Shown: positions 1 through 14,345, counted from the stretch's first letter. The stretch: 64,000 nt of DNA from Dirofilaria immitis (GCA_024305405.1 JAKNDB010000066.1:1-64000); one strand, 5' to 3'. Translations and numbers: made by a program. The notes: generated from the sequence alone by a model not told the origin.

Positions 1-3000
1 TATATATTTGTATAATTCATAGATACGCATTGTGACTCGTCTAAACATATATATATACGATGAATTTGTCGTATATATTTGTATAATTCATAGATACGCA
101 TTGTGACTCGTCTAAACATATATATATACGATGAATTTGTCGTATATATTTGTATAATTCATAGATACGCATTGTGACTCGTCTAAACATATATATATAC
201 GATGAATTTGTCGTATATATTAGTATAATTCATAGATACGGATTATGACTCGTCTGTGTTTGTCTAATCATAGGTATGCATTATGACCCGTCTAATCATA
301 GATATATACGATGAATTTGTCGTATATATTTGTATAATTCATAGATACGCATTGTGACTCGTCTAAACATATATATATACGATGAATTTGTCGTATATAT
401 TAGTATAATTCATAGATACGGATTATGACTCGTCTGTGTTTGTCTAATCATAGGTATGCATTATGACCCGTCTAATCATAGATATATACGATGAATTTGT
501 CGTATATATTTGTATAATTCATAGATACGCATTGTGACTCGTCTAAACATATATATATACGATGAATTTGTCGTATATATTTGTATAATTCATAGATACG
601 CATTGTGACTCGTCTAAACATATATATATACGATGAATTTGTCGTATATATTAGTATAATTCATAGATACGGATTATGACTCGTCTGTGTTTGTCTAATC
701 ATAGGTATGCATTATGACCCGTCTAATCATAGATATATACGATGAATTTGTCGTATATATTTGTATAATTCATAGATACGCATTGTGACTCGTCTAAACA
801 TATATATATACGATGAATTTGTCGTATATATTAGTATAATTCATAGATACGGATTATGACTCGTCTGTGTTTGTCTAATCATAGGTATGCATTATGACCC
901 GTCTAATCATAGATATATACGATGAATTTGTCGTATATATTTGTATAATTCATAGATACGCATTGTGACTCGTCTAATCATATATATATACGATGAATTT
1001 GTCGTATATATTTGTATAATTCATAGATACGCATTGTGACTCGTCTAAACATATATATATACGATGAATTTGTCGTATATATTAGTATAATTCATAGATA
1101 CGGATTATGACTCGTCTGTGTTTGTCTAATCATAGGTATGCATTATGACCCGTCTAATCATAGATATATACGATGAATTTGTCGTATATATTTGTATAAT
1201 TCATAGATACGCATTGTGACTCGTCTAATCATATATATATACGATGAATTTGTCGTATATATTTGTATAATTCATAGATACGCATTGTGACTCGTCTAAA
1301 CATATATATATACGATGAATTTGTCGTATATATTAGTATAATTCATAGATACGGATTATGACTCGTCTGTGTTTGTCTAATCATAGGTATGCATTATGAC
1401 CCGTCTAATCATAGATATATACGATGAATTTGTCGTATATATTTGTATAATTCATAGATACGCATTGTGACTCGTCTAAACATATATATATACGATGAAT
1501 TTGTCGTATATATTTGTATAATTCATAGATACGCATTGTGACTCGTCTAAACATATATATATACGATGAATTTGTCGTATATATTAGTATAATTCATAGA
1601 TACGGATTATGACTCGTCTGTGTTTGTCTAATCATAGGTATGCATTATGACCCGTCTAATCATAGATATATACGATGAATTTGTCGTATATATTTGTATA
1701 ACTCATAGATACGCATTGTGACCCGTCTAATCATATATATATACGATGAATTTGTCGTATATATTTGTATAGTTCATAGATACGCATTGTGACTCGTCTA
1801 AACATATATATATACGATGAATTTGTCGTATATATTTGTATAATTCATAGATACGCATTGTGACTCGTCTAAACATATATATATACGATGAATTTGTCGT
1901 ATATATTAGTATAATTCATAGATACGGATTATGACTCGTCTGTGTTTGTCTAATCATAGGTATGCATTATGACCCGTCTAATCATAGATATATACGATGA
2001 ATTTGTCGTATATATTTGTATAACTCATAGATACGCATTGTGACTCGTCTAATCATATATATATACGATGAATTTGTCGTATATATTTGTATAATTCATA
2101 GATACGCATTGTGACTCGTCTAAACATATATATATACGATGAATTTGTCGTATATATTAGTATAATTCATAGATACGCATTATGACCCGTCTAATCATAG
2201 ATATATACGATGAATTTGTCGTATATATTTGTATAACTCATAGATACGCATTGTGACTCGTCTAATCATATATATATACGATGAATTTGTCGTATATATT
2301 TGTATAATTCATAGATACGCATTGTGACTCGTCTAAACATATATATATACGATGAATTTGTCGTATATATTAGTATAATTCATAGATACGGATTATGACT
2401 CGTCTGTGTTTGTCTAATCATAGGTATGCATTATGACCCGTCTAATCATAGATATATACGATGAATTTGTCGTATATATTTGTATAACTCATAGATACGC
2501 ATTGTGACCCGTCTAATCATATATATATACGATGAATTTGTCGTATATATTTGTATAGTTCATAGATACGCATTGTGACTCGTCTAAACATATATATATA
2601 CGATGAATTTGTCGTATATATTTGTATAATTCATAGATACGCATTGTGACTCGTCTAAACATATATATATACGATGAATTTGTCGTATATATTAGTATAA
2701 TTCATAGATACGGATTATGACTCGTCTGTGTTTGTCTAATCATAGGTATGCATTATGACCCGTCTAATCATAGATATATACGATGAATTTGTCGTATATA
2801 TTTGTATAACTCATAGATACGCATTGTGACTCGTCTAATCATATATATATACGATGAATTTGTCGTATATATTTGTATAATTCATAGATACGCATTGTGA
2901 CTCGTCTAAACATATATATATACGATGAATTTGTCGTATATATTAGTATAATTCATAGATACGGATTATGACTCGTCTGTGTTTGTCTAATCATAGGTAT

Positions 3001-6000
3001 GCATTATGACCCGTCTAATCATAGATATATACGATGAATTTGTCGTATATATTTGTATAACTCATAGATACGCATTGTGACCCGTCTAATCATATATATA
3101 TACGATGAATTTGTCGTATATATTTGTATAATTCATAGATACGCATTGTGACTCGTCTAAACATATATATATACGATGAATTTGTCGTATATATTTGTAT
3201 AATTCATAGATACGCATTGTGACTCGTCTAAACATATATATATACGATGAATTTGTCGTATATATTAGTATAATTCATAGATACGCATTATGACCCGTCT
3301 AATCATAGATATATACGATGAATTTGTCGTATATATTTGTATAACTCATAGATACGCATTGTGACCCGTCTAATCATATATATATACGATGAATTTGTCG
3401 TATATATTTGTATAATTCATAGATACGCATTGTGACTCGTCTAAACATATATATATACGATGAATTTGTCGTATATATTTGTATAATTCATAGATACGCA
3501 TTGTGACTCGTCTAAACATATATATATACGATGAATTTGTCGTATATATTAGTATAATTCATAGATACGGATTATGACTCGTCTGTGTTTGTCTAATCAT
3601 AGGTATGCATTATGACCCGTCTAATCATAGATATATACGATGAATTTGTCGTATATATTTGTATAATTCATAGATACGCATTGTGACTCGTCTAAACATA
3701 TATATATACGATGAATTTGTCGTATATATTTGTATAATTCATAGATACGCATTGTGACTCGTCTAAACATATATATATACGATGAATTTGTCGTATATAT
3801 TAGTATAATTCATAGATACGGATTATGACTCGTCTGTGTTTGTCTAATCATAGGTATGCATTATGACCCGTCTAATCATAGATATATACGATGAATTTGT
3901 CGTATATATTTGTATAATTCATAGATACGCATTGTGACTCGTCTAATCATATATATATACGATGAATTTGTCGTATATATTTGTATAATTCATAGATACG
4001 CATTGTGACTCGTCTAAACATATATATATACGATGAATTTGTCGTATATATTAGTATAATTCATAGATACGGATTATGACTCGTCTGTGTTTGTCTAATC
4101 ATAGGTATGCATTATGACCCGTCTAATCATAGATATATACGATGAATTTGTCGTATATATTTGTATAACTCATAGATACGCATTGTGACTCGTCTAATCA
4201 TATATATATACGATGAATTTGTCGTATATATTTGTATAATTCATAGATACGCATTGTGACTCGTCTAAACATATATATATACGATGAATTTGTCGTATAT
4301 ATTAGTATAATTCATAGATACGGATTATGACTCGTCTGTGTTTGTCTAATCATAGGTATGCATTATGACCCGTCTAATCATAGATATATACGATGAATTT
4401 GTCGTATATATTTGTATAACTCATAGATACGCATTGTGACCCGTCTAATCATATATATATACGATGAATTTGTCGTATATATTTGTATAGTTCATAGATA
4501 CGCATTGTGACTCGTCTAAACATATATATATACGATGAATTTGTCGTATATATTTGTATAATTCATAGATACGCATTGTGACTCGTCTAAACATATATAT
4601 ATACGATGAATTTGTCGTATATATTAGTATAATTCATAGATACGGATTATGACTCGTCTGTGTTTGTCTAATCATAGGTATGCATTATGACCCGTCTAAT
4701 CATAGATATATACGATGAATTTGTCGTATATATTTGTATAATTCATAGATACGCATTGTGACTCGTCTAAACATATATATATACGATGAATTTGTCGTAT
4801 ATATTTGTATAATTCATAGATACGCATTGTGACTCGTCTAAACATATATATATACGATGAATTTGTCGTATATATTAGTATAATTCATAGATACGGATTA
4901 TGACTCGTCTGTGTTTGTCTAATCATAGGTATGCATTATGACCCGTCTAATCATAGATATATACGATGAATTTGTCGTATATATTTGTATAACTCATAGA
5001 TACGCATTGTGACTCGTCTAAACATATATATATACGATGAATTTGTCGTATATATTTGTATAATTCATAGATACGCATTGTGACTCGTCTAAACATATAT
5101 ATATACGATGAATTTGTCGTATATATTAGTATAATTCATAGATACGGATTATGACTCGTCTGTGTTTGTCTAATCATAGGTATGCATTATGACCCGTCTA
5201 ATCATAGATATATACGATGAATTTGTCGTATATATTTGTATAACTCATAGATACGCATTGTGACCCGTCTAATCATATATATATACGATGAATTTGTCGT
5301 ATATATTTGTATAATTCATAGATACGCATTGTGACTCGTCTAAACATATATATATACGATGAATTTGTCGTATATATTTAGTATAATTCATAGATACGGA
5401 TTATGACTCGTCTGTGTTTGTCTAATCATAGGTATGCATTATGACCCGTCTAATCATAGATATATACGATGAATTTGTCGTATATATTTGTATAACTCAT
5501 AGATACGCATTGTGACTCGTCTAATCATATATATATACGATGAATTTGTCGTATATATTAGTATAATTCATAGATACGGATTATGACTCGTCTGTGTTTG
5601 TCTAATCATAGGTATGCATTATGACCCGTCTAATCATAGATATATACGATGAATTTGTCGTATATATTTGTATAACTCATAGATACGCATTGTGACCCGT
5701 CTAATCATATATATATACGATGAATTTGTCGTATATATTTGTATAGTTCATAGATACGCATTGTGACTCGTCTAAACATATATATATACGATGAATTTGT
5801 CGTATATATTTGTATAATTCATAGATACGCATTGTGACTCGTCTAAACATATATATATACGATGAATTTGTCGTATATATTAGTATAATTCATAGATACG
5901 GATTATGACTCGTCTGTGTTTGTCTAATCATAGGTATGCATTATGACCCGTCTAATCATAGATATATACGATGAATTTGTCGTATATATTTGTATAACTC

Positions 6001-7765
6001 ATAGATACGCATTGTGACTCGTCTAAACATATATATATACGATGAATTTGTCGTATATATTTGTATAATTCATAGATACGCATTGTGACTCGTCTAAACA
6101 TATATATATACGATGAATTTGTCGTATATATTAGTATAATTCATAGATACGGATTATGACTCGTCTGTGTTTGTCTAATCATAGGTATGCATTATGACCC
6201 GTCTAATCATAGATATATACGATGAATTTGTCGTATATATTTGTATAACTCATAGATACGCATTGTGACTCGTCTAATCATATATATATACGATGAATTT
6301 GTCGTATATATTTGTATAGTTCATAGATACGCATTGTGACTCGTCTAAACATATATATATACGATGAATTTGTCGTATATATTAGTATAATTCATAGATA
6401 CGGATTATGACTCGTCTGTGTTTGTCTAATCATAGGTATGCATTATGACCCGTCTAATCATAGATATATACGATGAATTTGTCGTATATATTTGTATAAC
6501 TCATAGATACGCATTGTGACCCGTCTAATCATATATATATACGATGAATTTGTCGTATATATTTGTATAGTTCATAGATACGCATTGTGACTCGTCTAAA
6601 CATATATATATACGATGAATTTGTCGTATATATTTGTATAATTCATAGATACGCATTGTGACTCGTCTAAACATATATATATACGATGAATTTGTCGTAT
6701 ATATTAGTATAATTCATAGATACGCATTATGACCCGTCTAATCATAGATATATACGATGAATTTGTCGTATATATTTGTATAACTCATAGATACGCATTG
6801 TGACTCGTCTAATCATATATATATACGATGAATTTGTCGTATATATTTGTATAATTCATAGATACGCATTGTGACTCGTCTAAACATATATATATACGAT
6901 GAATTTGTCGTATATATTAGTATAATTCATAGATACGCATTATGACCCGTCTAATCATAGATATATACGATGAATTTGTCGTATATATTTGTATAACTCA
7001 TAGATACGCATTGTGACCCGTCTAATCATATATATATACGATGAATTTGTCGTATATATTTGTATAGTTCATAGATACGCATTGTGACTCGTCTAAACAT
7101 ATATATATACGATGAATTTGTCGTATATATTTGTATAATTCATAGATACGGATTATGACTCGTCTGTGTTTGTCTAATCATAGGTATGCATTATGACCCG
7201 TCTAATCATAGATATATACGATGAATTTGTCGTATATATTTGTATAACTCATAGATACGCATTGTGACTCGTCTAATCATATATATATACGATGAATTTG
7301 TCGTATATATTTGTATAATTCATAGATACGCATTGTGACTCGTCTAAACATATATATATACGATGAATTTGTCGTATATATTAGTATAATTCATAGATAC
7401 GGATTATGACTCGTCTGTGTTTGTCTAATCATAGGTATGCATTATGACCCGTCTAATCATAGATATATACGATGAATTTGTCGTATATATTTGTATAACT
7501 CATAGATACGCATTGTGACCCGTCTAATCATATATATATACGATGAATTTGTCGTATATATTTGTATAATTCATAGATACGCATTGTGACTCGTCTAATC
7601 ATATATATATACGATGAATTTGTCGTATATATTTGTATAATTCATAGATACGCATTGTGACTCAGTCTAAACATATATATATACGATGAATTTGTCGTAT
7701 ATATTTGTATAATTCATAGATACGCATTGTGACTCGTCGAATCATAGGTATATACGATGAATTTG
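1..7765. repeat. Satellite array of 71-bp and 109-bp units with higher-order periods
   Basis: The first 7.8 kb is a head-to-tail tandem array cut by the left window edge. The basic unit is 71 bp and carries the conserved words GTGACTCGTCTAA and CGATGAATTTGTCG. About 25 units are a longer 109-bp form, marked by CGTCTGTGTTTGTC, which is the 71-mer plus a 38-bp internal partial duplication. The 109-mer recurs at 180, 251 or 322 bp (for example near 251, 431, 682, 862, 1113 and 1364), so one, two or three 71-mers separate successive 109-mers, giving a higher-order repeat. Recurrent 71-mer variants differ at fixed points (AAAC/AATC, TAATTC/TAACTC/TAGTTC, ACTCG/ACCCG). The last unit decays at 7740-7765. 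No coding potential is seen. It is probably constitutive satellite heterochromatin; a centromeric or subtelomeric role is only a guess. Confidence 0.97.
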
Positions 7766-7854
7766 ATTTCAGAAGAATTATTTAAATAAAGGTAGAATAA
7801 AGATAAAGTCTCAAATATATTTTAGTTTTTCTTTATATTTCAGTTTCAAACTTT

Positions 7855-8061
7855 TTAAGTCTTCATTCCTCTAGTACAAAAATTTTTCATGAGGAATTTC
7901 AAATTTTTGTTCGAATTAAAACTATCACCGCATACAAAACAATTGAAGATGATCCTCTCTTTGCTATGAGTTATATATATGACTCTAAAATAACTTTCGA
8001 GTAAAATTTTTTCCACATACCGAGCAGTTCCACAGCTTTCACCGATATGACTTCGCATATG
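7855..8061 (-). pseudogene. Decayed C2H2 zinc-finger protein fragment
   Basis: The minus-strand frame contains HMRSHIGE, which resembles the end of one C2H2 finger plus the TGE linker. Further on, FNCFVCGDSFNSNKNLKF is followed by MKNFCTRGMKT and resembles another finger, C-x2-C-x12 with the expected F and L positions. The histidines of that last finger have been replaced (LMKNF where HMKxH is expected), and the finger between them has lost its cysteine pair. The frame is open for 93 codons but its N-terminal part is low-complexity AT sequence. I read this as a remnant exon of a multi-finger transcription factor, not a working gene. It lies directly beside the satellite array. It could be a chance match, but the spacing of C, F, L and K residues argues against that. 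Confidence 0.45.
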
Positions 8062-8728
8062 TATAATATATTCTATAGTATATAATATAATATAGAATGT
8101 TTTCATTTTATAGATTAGACAGATATTATTGTACAATTAGGCAAATATACATCACAAAATCATTATTGATATACACTATTAGATAGATATATATGACACA
8201 ATCATTGTATATATCTGCGATTTCATAGTATATAATGTAATGAATAATATATTTATATTATAGCATATAACATAATATGCAATATTTTTATTTCATATTA
8301 TATAATATGTAATGTTTTCATTTTATAGATTAGACAGGCACTATCATATGAGTAGACAGAATATAATATATAAAATTATTATATTGTAATATATAATATA
8401 TAACTGAATTTATATATTTGATATGAGACTATCCGATTCATCTGAACATATATTATTGTAAACTTTTAATTTTATTCAGTTCTAAATTTATATATAGAAT
8501 TTTTTTGAAATATAGAAAATTTAAATCCTGAAATATCTAAATTAAACTCATGTAAACTTGGGTATTTGGAATTTGATTTCTTTTCCCAACTAAGTTTCGA
8601 ACAAATATTTTATCATTTCACTGCATGGTGTAATTTCACTTGGGAAAGGTAAACATCAAAAATTCAGATCAATCATGTAGTCTCATATCAAATGTGTTGT
8701 TGACCCAAGTGTCATAAATGGCATGATT

Positions 8729-8808
8729 TAAATTATCATTGATTATAAATGGCGCTATTTTATCTGATTAAATTATCATTGATTATAAATGATGCTATTT
8801 TATCTGAT
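8729..8808. repeat. Two-copy 40-bp tandem duplication
   Basis: The segment beginning AAATTATCATTGATTATAAA is present twice in tandem, 40 bp apart. The copies differ at a few bases (GGCGC versus GATGC). Confidence 0.85.
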
Positions 8809-9730
8809 TTAATTTTCACTTATTTAATTACTCATTTCTGTTGTTTGTTGACTACTGATGAACAATTAAATTATATTTGGAAAATTTAGATATTAATGTA
8901 AAATTTAAATGAAATTTTCAATAAAATTCCAAATTAAAGCAAAATAAATAAAAAGATTTACTTGTTTTATTTCCACCAACTATTATGGAAGTACAATTTA
9001 TAGTTGTCCAATTAATAGAACTAATAAAATCTATATTTATATATCAGTGAATTTAATTTAAGAAAAAATCGGTTTGTTTATTCATTCGTTTGCTTAACAA
9101 ATCGATTATCAATCTCGTATCACAGGGAAACAATTGCGAAATATTATTGCCGAAAAAGCACCTTTTGCTCATTGACTATTACGATATAATATTTATGCTT
9201 CTCTCTTGCATTGCTGCTAACTAATAATTAAGCAGTTATTGTAAAAATACTAAAATTTTTTTGCATTATAATTTACTGTATAATATAAAGATTTGAAATA
9301 CGAATTATATGATTTATTTAACCAATTATTTGCTGATTAATTAATGATTTAAATTCTCTAGTAATATTCCATTGTTGTTATTTTTTGTTGAATTGGTTGA
9401 GCTAATGTCACAACAGATTCGAAATAAGGTTTATTTTTATGTAGAACAGAAATAGAACGACGTTATAAAATTGATAATCGCACGGGTCTCAATAACAGTA
9501 CTAATGATTAAAAAATGAAATAGAAGAATTGAGGAATTGAGGAATTGTAGGGATTAAGATGAATTAGTTTCCGCTAATTCGTAACTGACTTGAGTATTAA
9601 ATTAAAGGGTTTTTAAACAGTAACAAATTGAGCGTGTAGAAAGGTGTGCTAGGTTTTTAGCTAACTGGATGGTTGGCTGGATGGCTGGGAAAATGAATTA
9701 GAATTCTAAGACAGAAAATGACAACATGGA

Positions 9731-9810
9731 AAAATGTAGCGTGGGAACATGTAAACATTGCTTCAAGATAGGAAACATGGGAAAATGTAGCGTGGGAACA
9801 TGTAAACATG
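9731..9810. repeat. Direct repeat of 28 bp, 51 bp apart
   Basis: AAAATGTAGCGTGGGAACAT followed by GTAAACAT occurs at about 9731 and again at about 9782. It is a short local duplication with no coding meaning. Confidence 0.8.
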
Positions 9811-9928
9811 GATAAATATGTACATTAATGTGATAAATGGCACTAATGAATCATCATAATAATTTTTAATTATTTTTATGTTAAATTTTTATTATTTATT
9901 TGGAATTTCGCGATATTAAAATTCACGA

Positions 9929-10790
9929 CATCCATCTCCACTGAAATAGATCGTTCTCTCCTTTCCATATGATGCCTAGGAATTTTGTGGTGACTCCCAT
10001 TTCTGTCTGTTTGTAATTTTTCTCGTTGAGGTCGAAATTCGCATAAAATTCTTTTAGGTTCCTTTTGGTTTTTGCAAACAATCTATTTGCTTCATCCGCC
10101 CTTCTAATTCCTCTTCCATACTCTTAACTGCTAACACTATGTTATCAATGTAAATGTTCCTTGCTACTTCTTCAGATATAACCGAAGTTTCGTTATTGAG
10201 CAGGTAACGTGCGGCTGCAGAGAGCAAAAATGGAAGATATGATTCCAAATGGCACTCTTTTGAATCGGTAAATAGCAATATTTTCTGTACTCGTTTCTTT
10301 CCGAATATCTCCCAACCATAGGAATCTGGTGACATCCTTATCATGTTGATAAAGATCTACTTGTAGGAATGCCTTCTCTACATCCACCATTACTACGTAA
10401 CGTGTTTGTCTGGCACGTAATATTATTCCTACCAGCGATAGTAGCTGGTCTTTTATATAAGCATTCGTTTAACGAGGATTTTCTGTAGTTTTTGCCGAGG
10501 CATCAAATATTATCCGCAATTTCATTTTAGTTTTCTCTGGATTTATCATCGCCTGATGTGAAAGATAAGCTATTCGTTCTTTATTTTCTTCTTTCTTCAC
10601 CTTTTCTATAATTCCTTCTTGGAATAAATTTCTAAAATAAGCCTCGTAATCTTTTAAAAGCTCTCGGACCTTCCTGCACTTTCTTATTGTGGATTTTAAC
10701 CGCACTAAAGGCCATATCCCTTTGCGGGATAACATCATTATTTTCCACGGCTAACTTACGACACACCTCCCTTCTTTATCTCGAGTTATG
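9929..10790 (-). pseudogene. BEL/Pao reverse transcriptase remnant
   Basis: Three overlapping minus-strand frames together match the RT core of BEL/Pao elements. 10738-10469 ends in LRIIFDASAKTTENPR. 10390-10193 has MVDVEKAFLQVDL and IYRFKRVPFGIISS. 10344-10054 has SAAARYLLNNETS and, near 10150, YIDN at the catalytic YxDD box with the last aspartate lost. The frame changes around 10230-10260 and there is a stop between the first and second pieces. A C-terminal piece continues to about 9929. It is inactive. Confidence 0.85.
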
Positions 10791-11454
10791 GATTTCTGAA
10801 AAACATTCAGCACTTCATTGTCATGATTATCTATCATAAATTCTATGATTTTAATAGTCTCAGTTTTCAAATTTCTTCGATTTTATAATTGAATAGTTGT
10901 GACTTTTTCTTTGTTGAATTAATCCTTATCTCAGATTACGCTATTCTACCAGTATTGACTGTAGCTTTACTTTTGATTTATTTCTTACATACCATCTCTT
11001 ACAGTACCTATTTCTGTATCTATCACAATCCAATCGGTTCCTCTGTTTTTACTGGATTTGAAATTGCTAATTGTGCAATCGTTTCTGTCCCAAGTAATGC
11101 ATCTGGTGAACCCTATTTCTCCTTCAATAACTCTCTCAACAGTATCGGTTTGTTCATATCTTATTCTTCCAATAATCGATCCTGATATATATGCTCGAGC
11201 ATTCCTTATGTTTCCAGACATTGTTCTGATTCCAAGTCGTTACCATGCTAGTGCTAGTGTAATTTTTGCTACCAGCAACTCCTGTAATTTTTATTTCATG
11301 CCGGGATTTCTTCATTATCAGATCTAATTCATTGGCAGTGTCTTAGTTCCTGAGTCAACCTCCATCTTAGTTGTTGCAAATATTTTCGACTTTTCGTAGG
11401 AAAATTTCTCATCAACCTTTCTTTCGACCTTGATGTGTCGTTTCTCTCGGAGTG

Positions 11455-11572
11455 CTACCACAGCACACTGTTGTGATCTGCTTTACAATGAAAACATTTA
11501 ACGGTCCTTCTACAATTTTCTGTTAAATGATACTTCCTTAAGCATGACTTGCACAATCCTAATTCCTCCAGT
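11455..11572 (-). pseudogene. Gag zinc-knuckle remnant of BEL/Pao element
   Basis: The minus strand reads GLCKSCLRKYHLTENC and then KCFHCKADHNSVLW. These are two successive C-x2-C-x4-H-x4-C knuckles, the last cysteine of the second changed to W and followed shortly by a stop. Such paired knuckles sit between Gag and the protease in BEL/Pao elements, which fits the position upstream of the RT fragment. Confidence 0.7.
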
Positions 11573-12014
11573 TTTTTAGTCTCGCTGCTACCGTTGGGTA
11601 TCTTTTACACTTATCATCGCAATGATCTCGTTGCAAAACACGCAAGGTAATCTTCTTTTCCCTTCTGCTGATCAGTTCTGTTTATCTTATGACTCGATTG
11701 CTGCCGCGCAAATGGTCATTCATTTTTTCTCTTGAGAATTATGTATAGACCTAGCATTCTGAGAGCTAAATGTCGATGTACTCATTTCACGTTGCCTCAA
11801 AATTTTTGTCGATAAACAAGAAGCACATTGCAAATGAACCTAAGGGAATTTTATGCAAATTTCGACCTCAACGAGGAAAATTATAAGCAGAAAGAAACCG
11901 GAGTCATCACAAAATTCCCAAGCATCAAATGGAACAGTGGAGATGGAATATTACTAAAGAAAGCTTATTATCAAAATGCTAGGTAATTTTTGGCTTCAAT
12001 TTTTGACCCGTTAA

Positions 12015-12410
12015 AACTACTTTGCTCTGTTATAATATAATGAACGACGTTAGTAAAAATACATGGCAAATTGGCACCGATTTGGATGATAAGTTGGAAA
12101 CATGAGATAGATATCAGTGTGAGAAGTTGACCGAAGCATTCATAAATGTGCCAGAAATATTAGAATGTAACGATTGGTTCCAAAAGAAAACCGAGATTTT
12201 CTTGTTTTTGTAAACGGTCCGACGCAGGAAATTGGCGTGGCGGTATATGCTCGAAAATATTTATCATCTAAATCTTATTTGATTTACTTGAAATCAAGAC
12301 AGGTCACGAAGAAAAACGCTAATAACAAATCCGTTACAATTCCACGATTAGAATTGCTGGCAGTAGCAATAGGAACAAGAACAATAGAGTTTTTAAGACA
12401 AGTCCAGTAG
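12015..12410 (+). pseudogene. BEL/Pao connection and RNase H remnant
   Basis: The 12174-12410 frame has FVNGPTQEIGVAVYARKYL and then SVTIPRLELLAVAIGTRT. This is the usual order in the BEL/Pao RNase H, where the first segment normally starts FxDAS; the catalytic aspartate is replaced here (VNGPTQ). Just upstream, in another frame with one stop, DDKLE and KLTEAFINVPEIL match the connection domain. Confidence 0.75.
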
Positions 12411-12599
12411 AGAATGTTTATCTGTAAATCGATAGTACCTGTGCAATACACTGATAAAGAAACCTCTTATAGGATCTAGATATATTACGAATAGAATAAC
12501 TGAAATAAAAGTAGTAAAAGGAATCAAATTTCGCTATGTTAAGACAGCTGACAGTTCTGCTGATTTAGCTTCTAGAAATGCAATACCAAATGTGCTGAA

Positions 12600-13335
12600 A
12601 GATAGTTTGCTATGGTGGAATGATCCAAGTTGGATGATACATCCATAGAAAGATGGCCAAGACAAGAAACTGGCGAAGAAGTTCAAGAAAAGATTTTTGT
12701 GGTGCTGGGATTAATAAACTGTACGGAAATAACATCGGCAACTAAGGCGACAATCATTGATGTAGAACGATTGCTGTCATTACAGAAATTAATCCGTACC
12801 ATCCTAAATGTTTTGAGATTTATGGCAAAAATATCCGGAGGAAAATTAAAGGGCTAACGGAGTTTACAAAAGAAGAGAAATTTACCTCTGGTGACTACGA
12901 CCAGACGAAGAAATTGGTAGTGAGATTTGCTCAATCCGAGGTATCTTTAGAAGTCATAGAAAAATGGGGACTAGTATGTGATACAGATGGTATCTGGAAA
13001 AGTCTGGAGGGACTTAGACGGTCGGGATCAAAAATAATGAACTTCCCGCATTTCATATATAGAAGAAGAATTGTGAAGTTAATAATTAAACAATATCACG
13101 AAAGGATGTTTCATGCCAATTTATCTTGGGTCAAGGTGCATCAGACATATTGGATATCTCATGGAAAAACATACGTCAAAATCATTCTTAGGAAACTCTG
13201 TAAAGGATATGTATGTAATAGGTGAAATGCTGTACCATTTGAACAGCTAGAGTTATCATCTTATTATAGAAAGAATGTCTGCGAGCAGACCTTTCGAGAA
13301 AATAGGAGTAGATCTCTTTGATCTATGTGGGTAAC
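12600..13335 (+). pseudogene. BEL/Pao integrase N-terminal remnant
   Basis: The 12914-13225 frame includes KLIIKQYHERMFHANLSW and YWISHGKTYVKIILRKLC, matching the zinc-binding HHCC region of BEL/Pao integrases (H-x3-5-H, then C-x2-C with the second pair partly lost). After a stop the same strand reads MSASRPFEKIGVDLFDLCG at 13276-13332, the start of the catalytic core with its first aspartate. The rest of the core is absent. Confidence 0.8.
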
Positions 13336-14009
13336 ACACTTTAGGATGATCAAGTCGAGAATTTCTGGACCAGACTGAAAAGTAAGATTAGCCTTGCACT
13401 TTCTTTGATTGACTTTTGGATGAAGCATTCTGGTTTTTCAGTCAGTAACGATTCTGATTGTCAATATAAACAAAAATACTAAGTATATTTTTAATTCTAA
13501 CAATTACATAAGGTACCTGAACCTAAATTAAAGCTTAAAAGAATATTCAAGTTATAAATTGTAGCATATTTGTCATTAGTTGAATCAACAGATAACTTCC
13601 GGAATTTTTGCGGCATGCTTACTTAATTAATCAATATTCAGGTGTTTGATTTATAATATTTTAATATAGAAATATCAAAAATCATTTCAATTGCATCTAA
13701 GTTGATCTCTAATTCAAATATAATTGTATAGCTAATAATAATTTCTTTGTTATGCATTATTAGCATGAATACAACTACATAATCCATGTCACCGACGCTT
13801 ATAACCTCTGATTCATCATAATTGGAGAAATTAGCAATCCCACATGATTGCTTTTTAAATACTACTCCTGTAGGTGCTGTTTGCTTATGATTATTGTCAA
13901 TTTTTTATTCTATTGATGTAAATCTGATTATAAAAGGAAATCAAAATATCGGATTTCGTAATTTTTTCAATTTTTCGATAAGTTAATTTTTTACATCGTT
14001 AATCTACAG
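13336..14009. other. Intergenic DNA between retroelement and groEL remnants
   Basis: AT-rich noncoding sequence. I see no gene, RNA or clear repeat here. Confidence 0.5.
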
Positions 14010-14345
14010 ATTCTACGGTGAAATTTATAGTCACTAACAGAGTAAAAGCTAGAATTGAGCAGATCAAATCTCAAATTGAATCTTCAACCTCTGATTACGA
14101 TAAAGAGAAATTAAGAGAGAACTTTTAGCAAAATTATCAGGTGGTGTTGCTGTGCTAAAAGTTGGTGGAGCAACTGAATTAGAGGTTAAGGAACGTAGAG
14201 ATAGGGTTGAAGATGCGCTGCATGCAACAAGAGCTGCAATTGAAGAAGGTATAGTTCCAGGTGGTGGGGTTGCACTTCTTTACGCTTCATCTGCTCTTGA
14301 TAAGTTAAAGGTGCAGGAGATGGAGATGATGAATAATTCATAGAT
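14010..14345 (+). pseudogene. Wolbachia-like groEL fragment inserted in the nuclear genome
   Basis: About 110 codons match the C-terminal third of bacterial GroEL (60-kDa chaperonin). The first piece contains [20 protein letters not shown], then a stop. After a one-base shift near 14120 the frame reads [35 protein letters not shown] and [17 protein letters not shown], ending at a stop at 14341. The residues after KVGG and the LLYASS segment are of the Rickettsiales/Wolbachia type rather than the mitochondrial Hsp60 of nematodes (from family knowledge, not a search). There is no intron, no N-terminus, and no other bacterial gene beside it. It is too short and broken to make a chaperonin. The likely origin is DNA transfer from a Wolbachia endosymbiont. 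Confidence 0.88.

Larger units (their letters stand above)
8062..9928. other. AT-rich intergenic DNA
   Basis: No gene is supported here. The left part (8100-8480) is simple TA-rich sequence with many ATATAATAT-like words. The rest is ordinary AT-rich noncoding DNA with a few small tandem duplications, listed separately, and a GGATGGNTGGCT-like simple repeat at about 9666-9690. Confidence 0.6.
9929..11830 (-). mobile_element. BEL/Pao LTR retrotransposon fragment, gag-protease-RT part
   Basis: Reading right to left on the minus strand, pieces appear in BEL/Pao order: a double CCHC zinc knuckle of Gag (about 11572-11455), an aspartic-protease-like VDSGT (about 11365-11346), and a reverse transcriptase (10790-9929). 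The frames are interrupted by stops and shifts, so it is dead. No LTR was recognised at either end. A second, plus-strand fragment of the same kind begins at about 11834, head to head with this one. The family assignment rests on the RT words (IIFDASAKT, DVEKAFLQVDL, FKRVPFGIISS, YIDN) and on the zinc knuckle. Confidence 0.85.
11834..13335 (+). mobile_element. BEL/Pao LTR retrotransposon fragment, RT end-RNase H-integrase part
   Basis: This plus-strand fragment starts inside the RT C-terminus, runs through the connection (the words KLTEAFINVPEIL near 12126), an RNase H-like segment and an integrase N-terminus, and stops at the beginning of the integrase core near 13335. It carries several stops and is inactive. 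Its first 116 bp are a diverged inverted copy of 9929-10066, so it is a second insertion or a rearranged copy rather than the missing half of the minus-strand element. No LTR was seen. Confidence 0.85.
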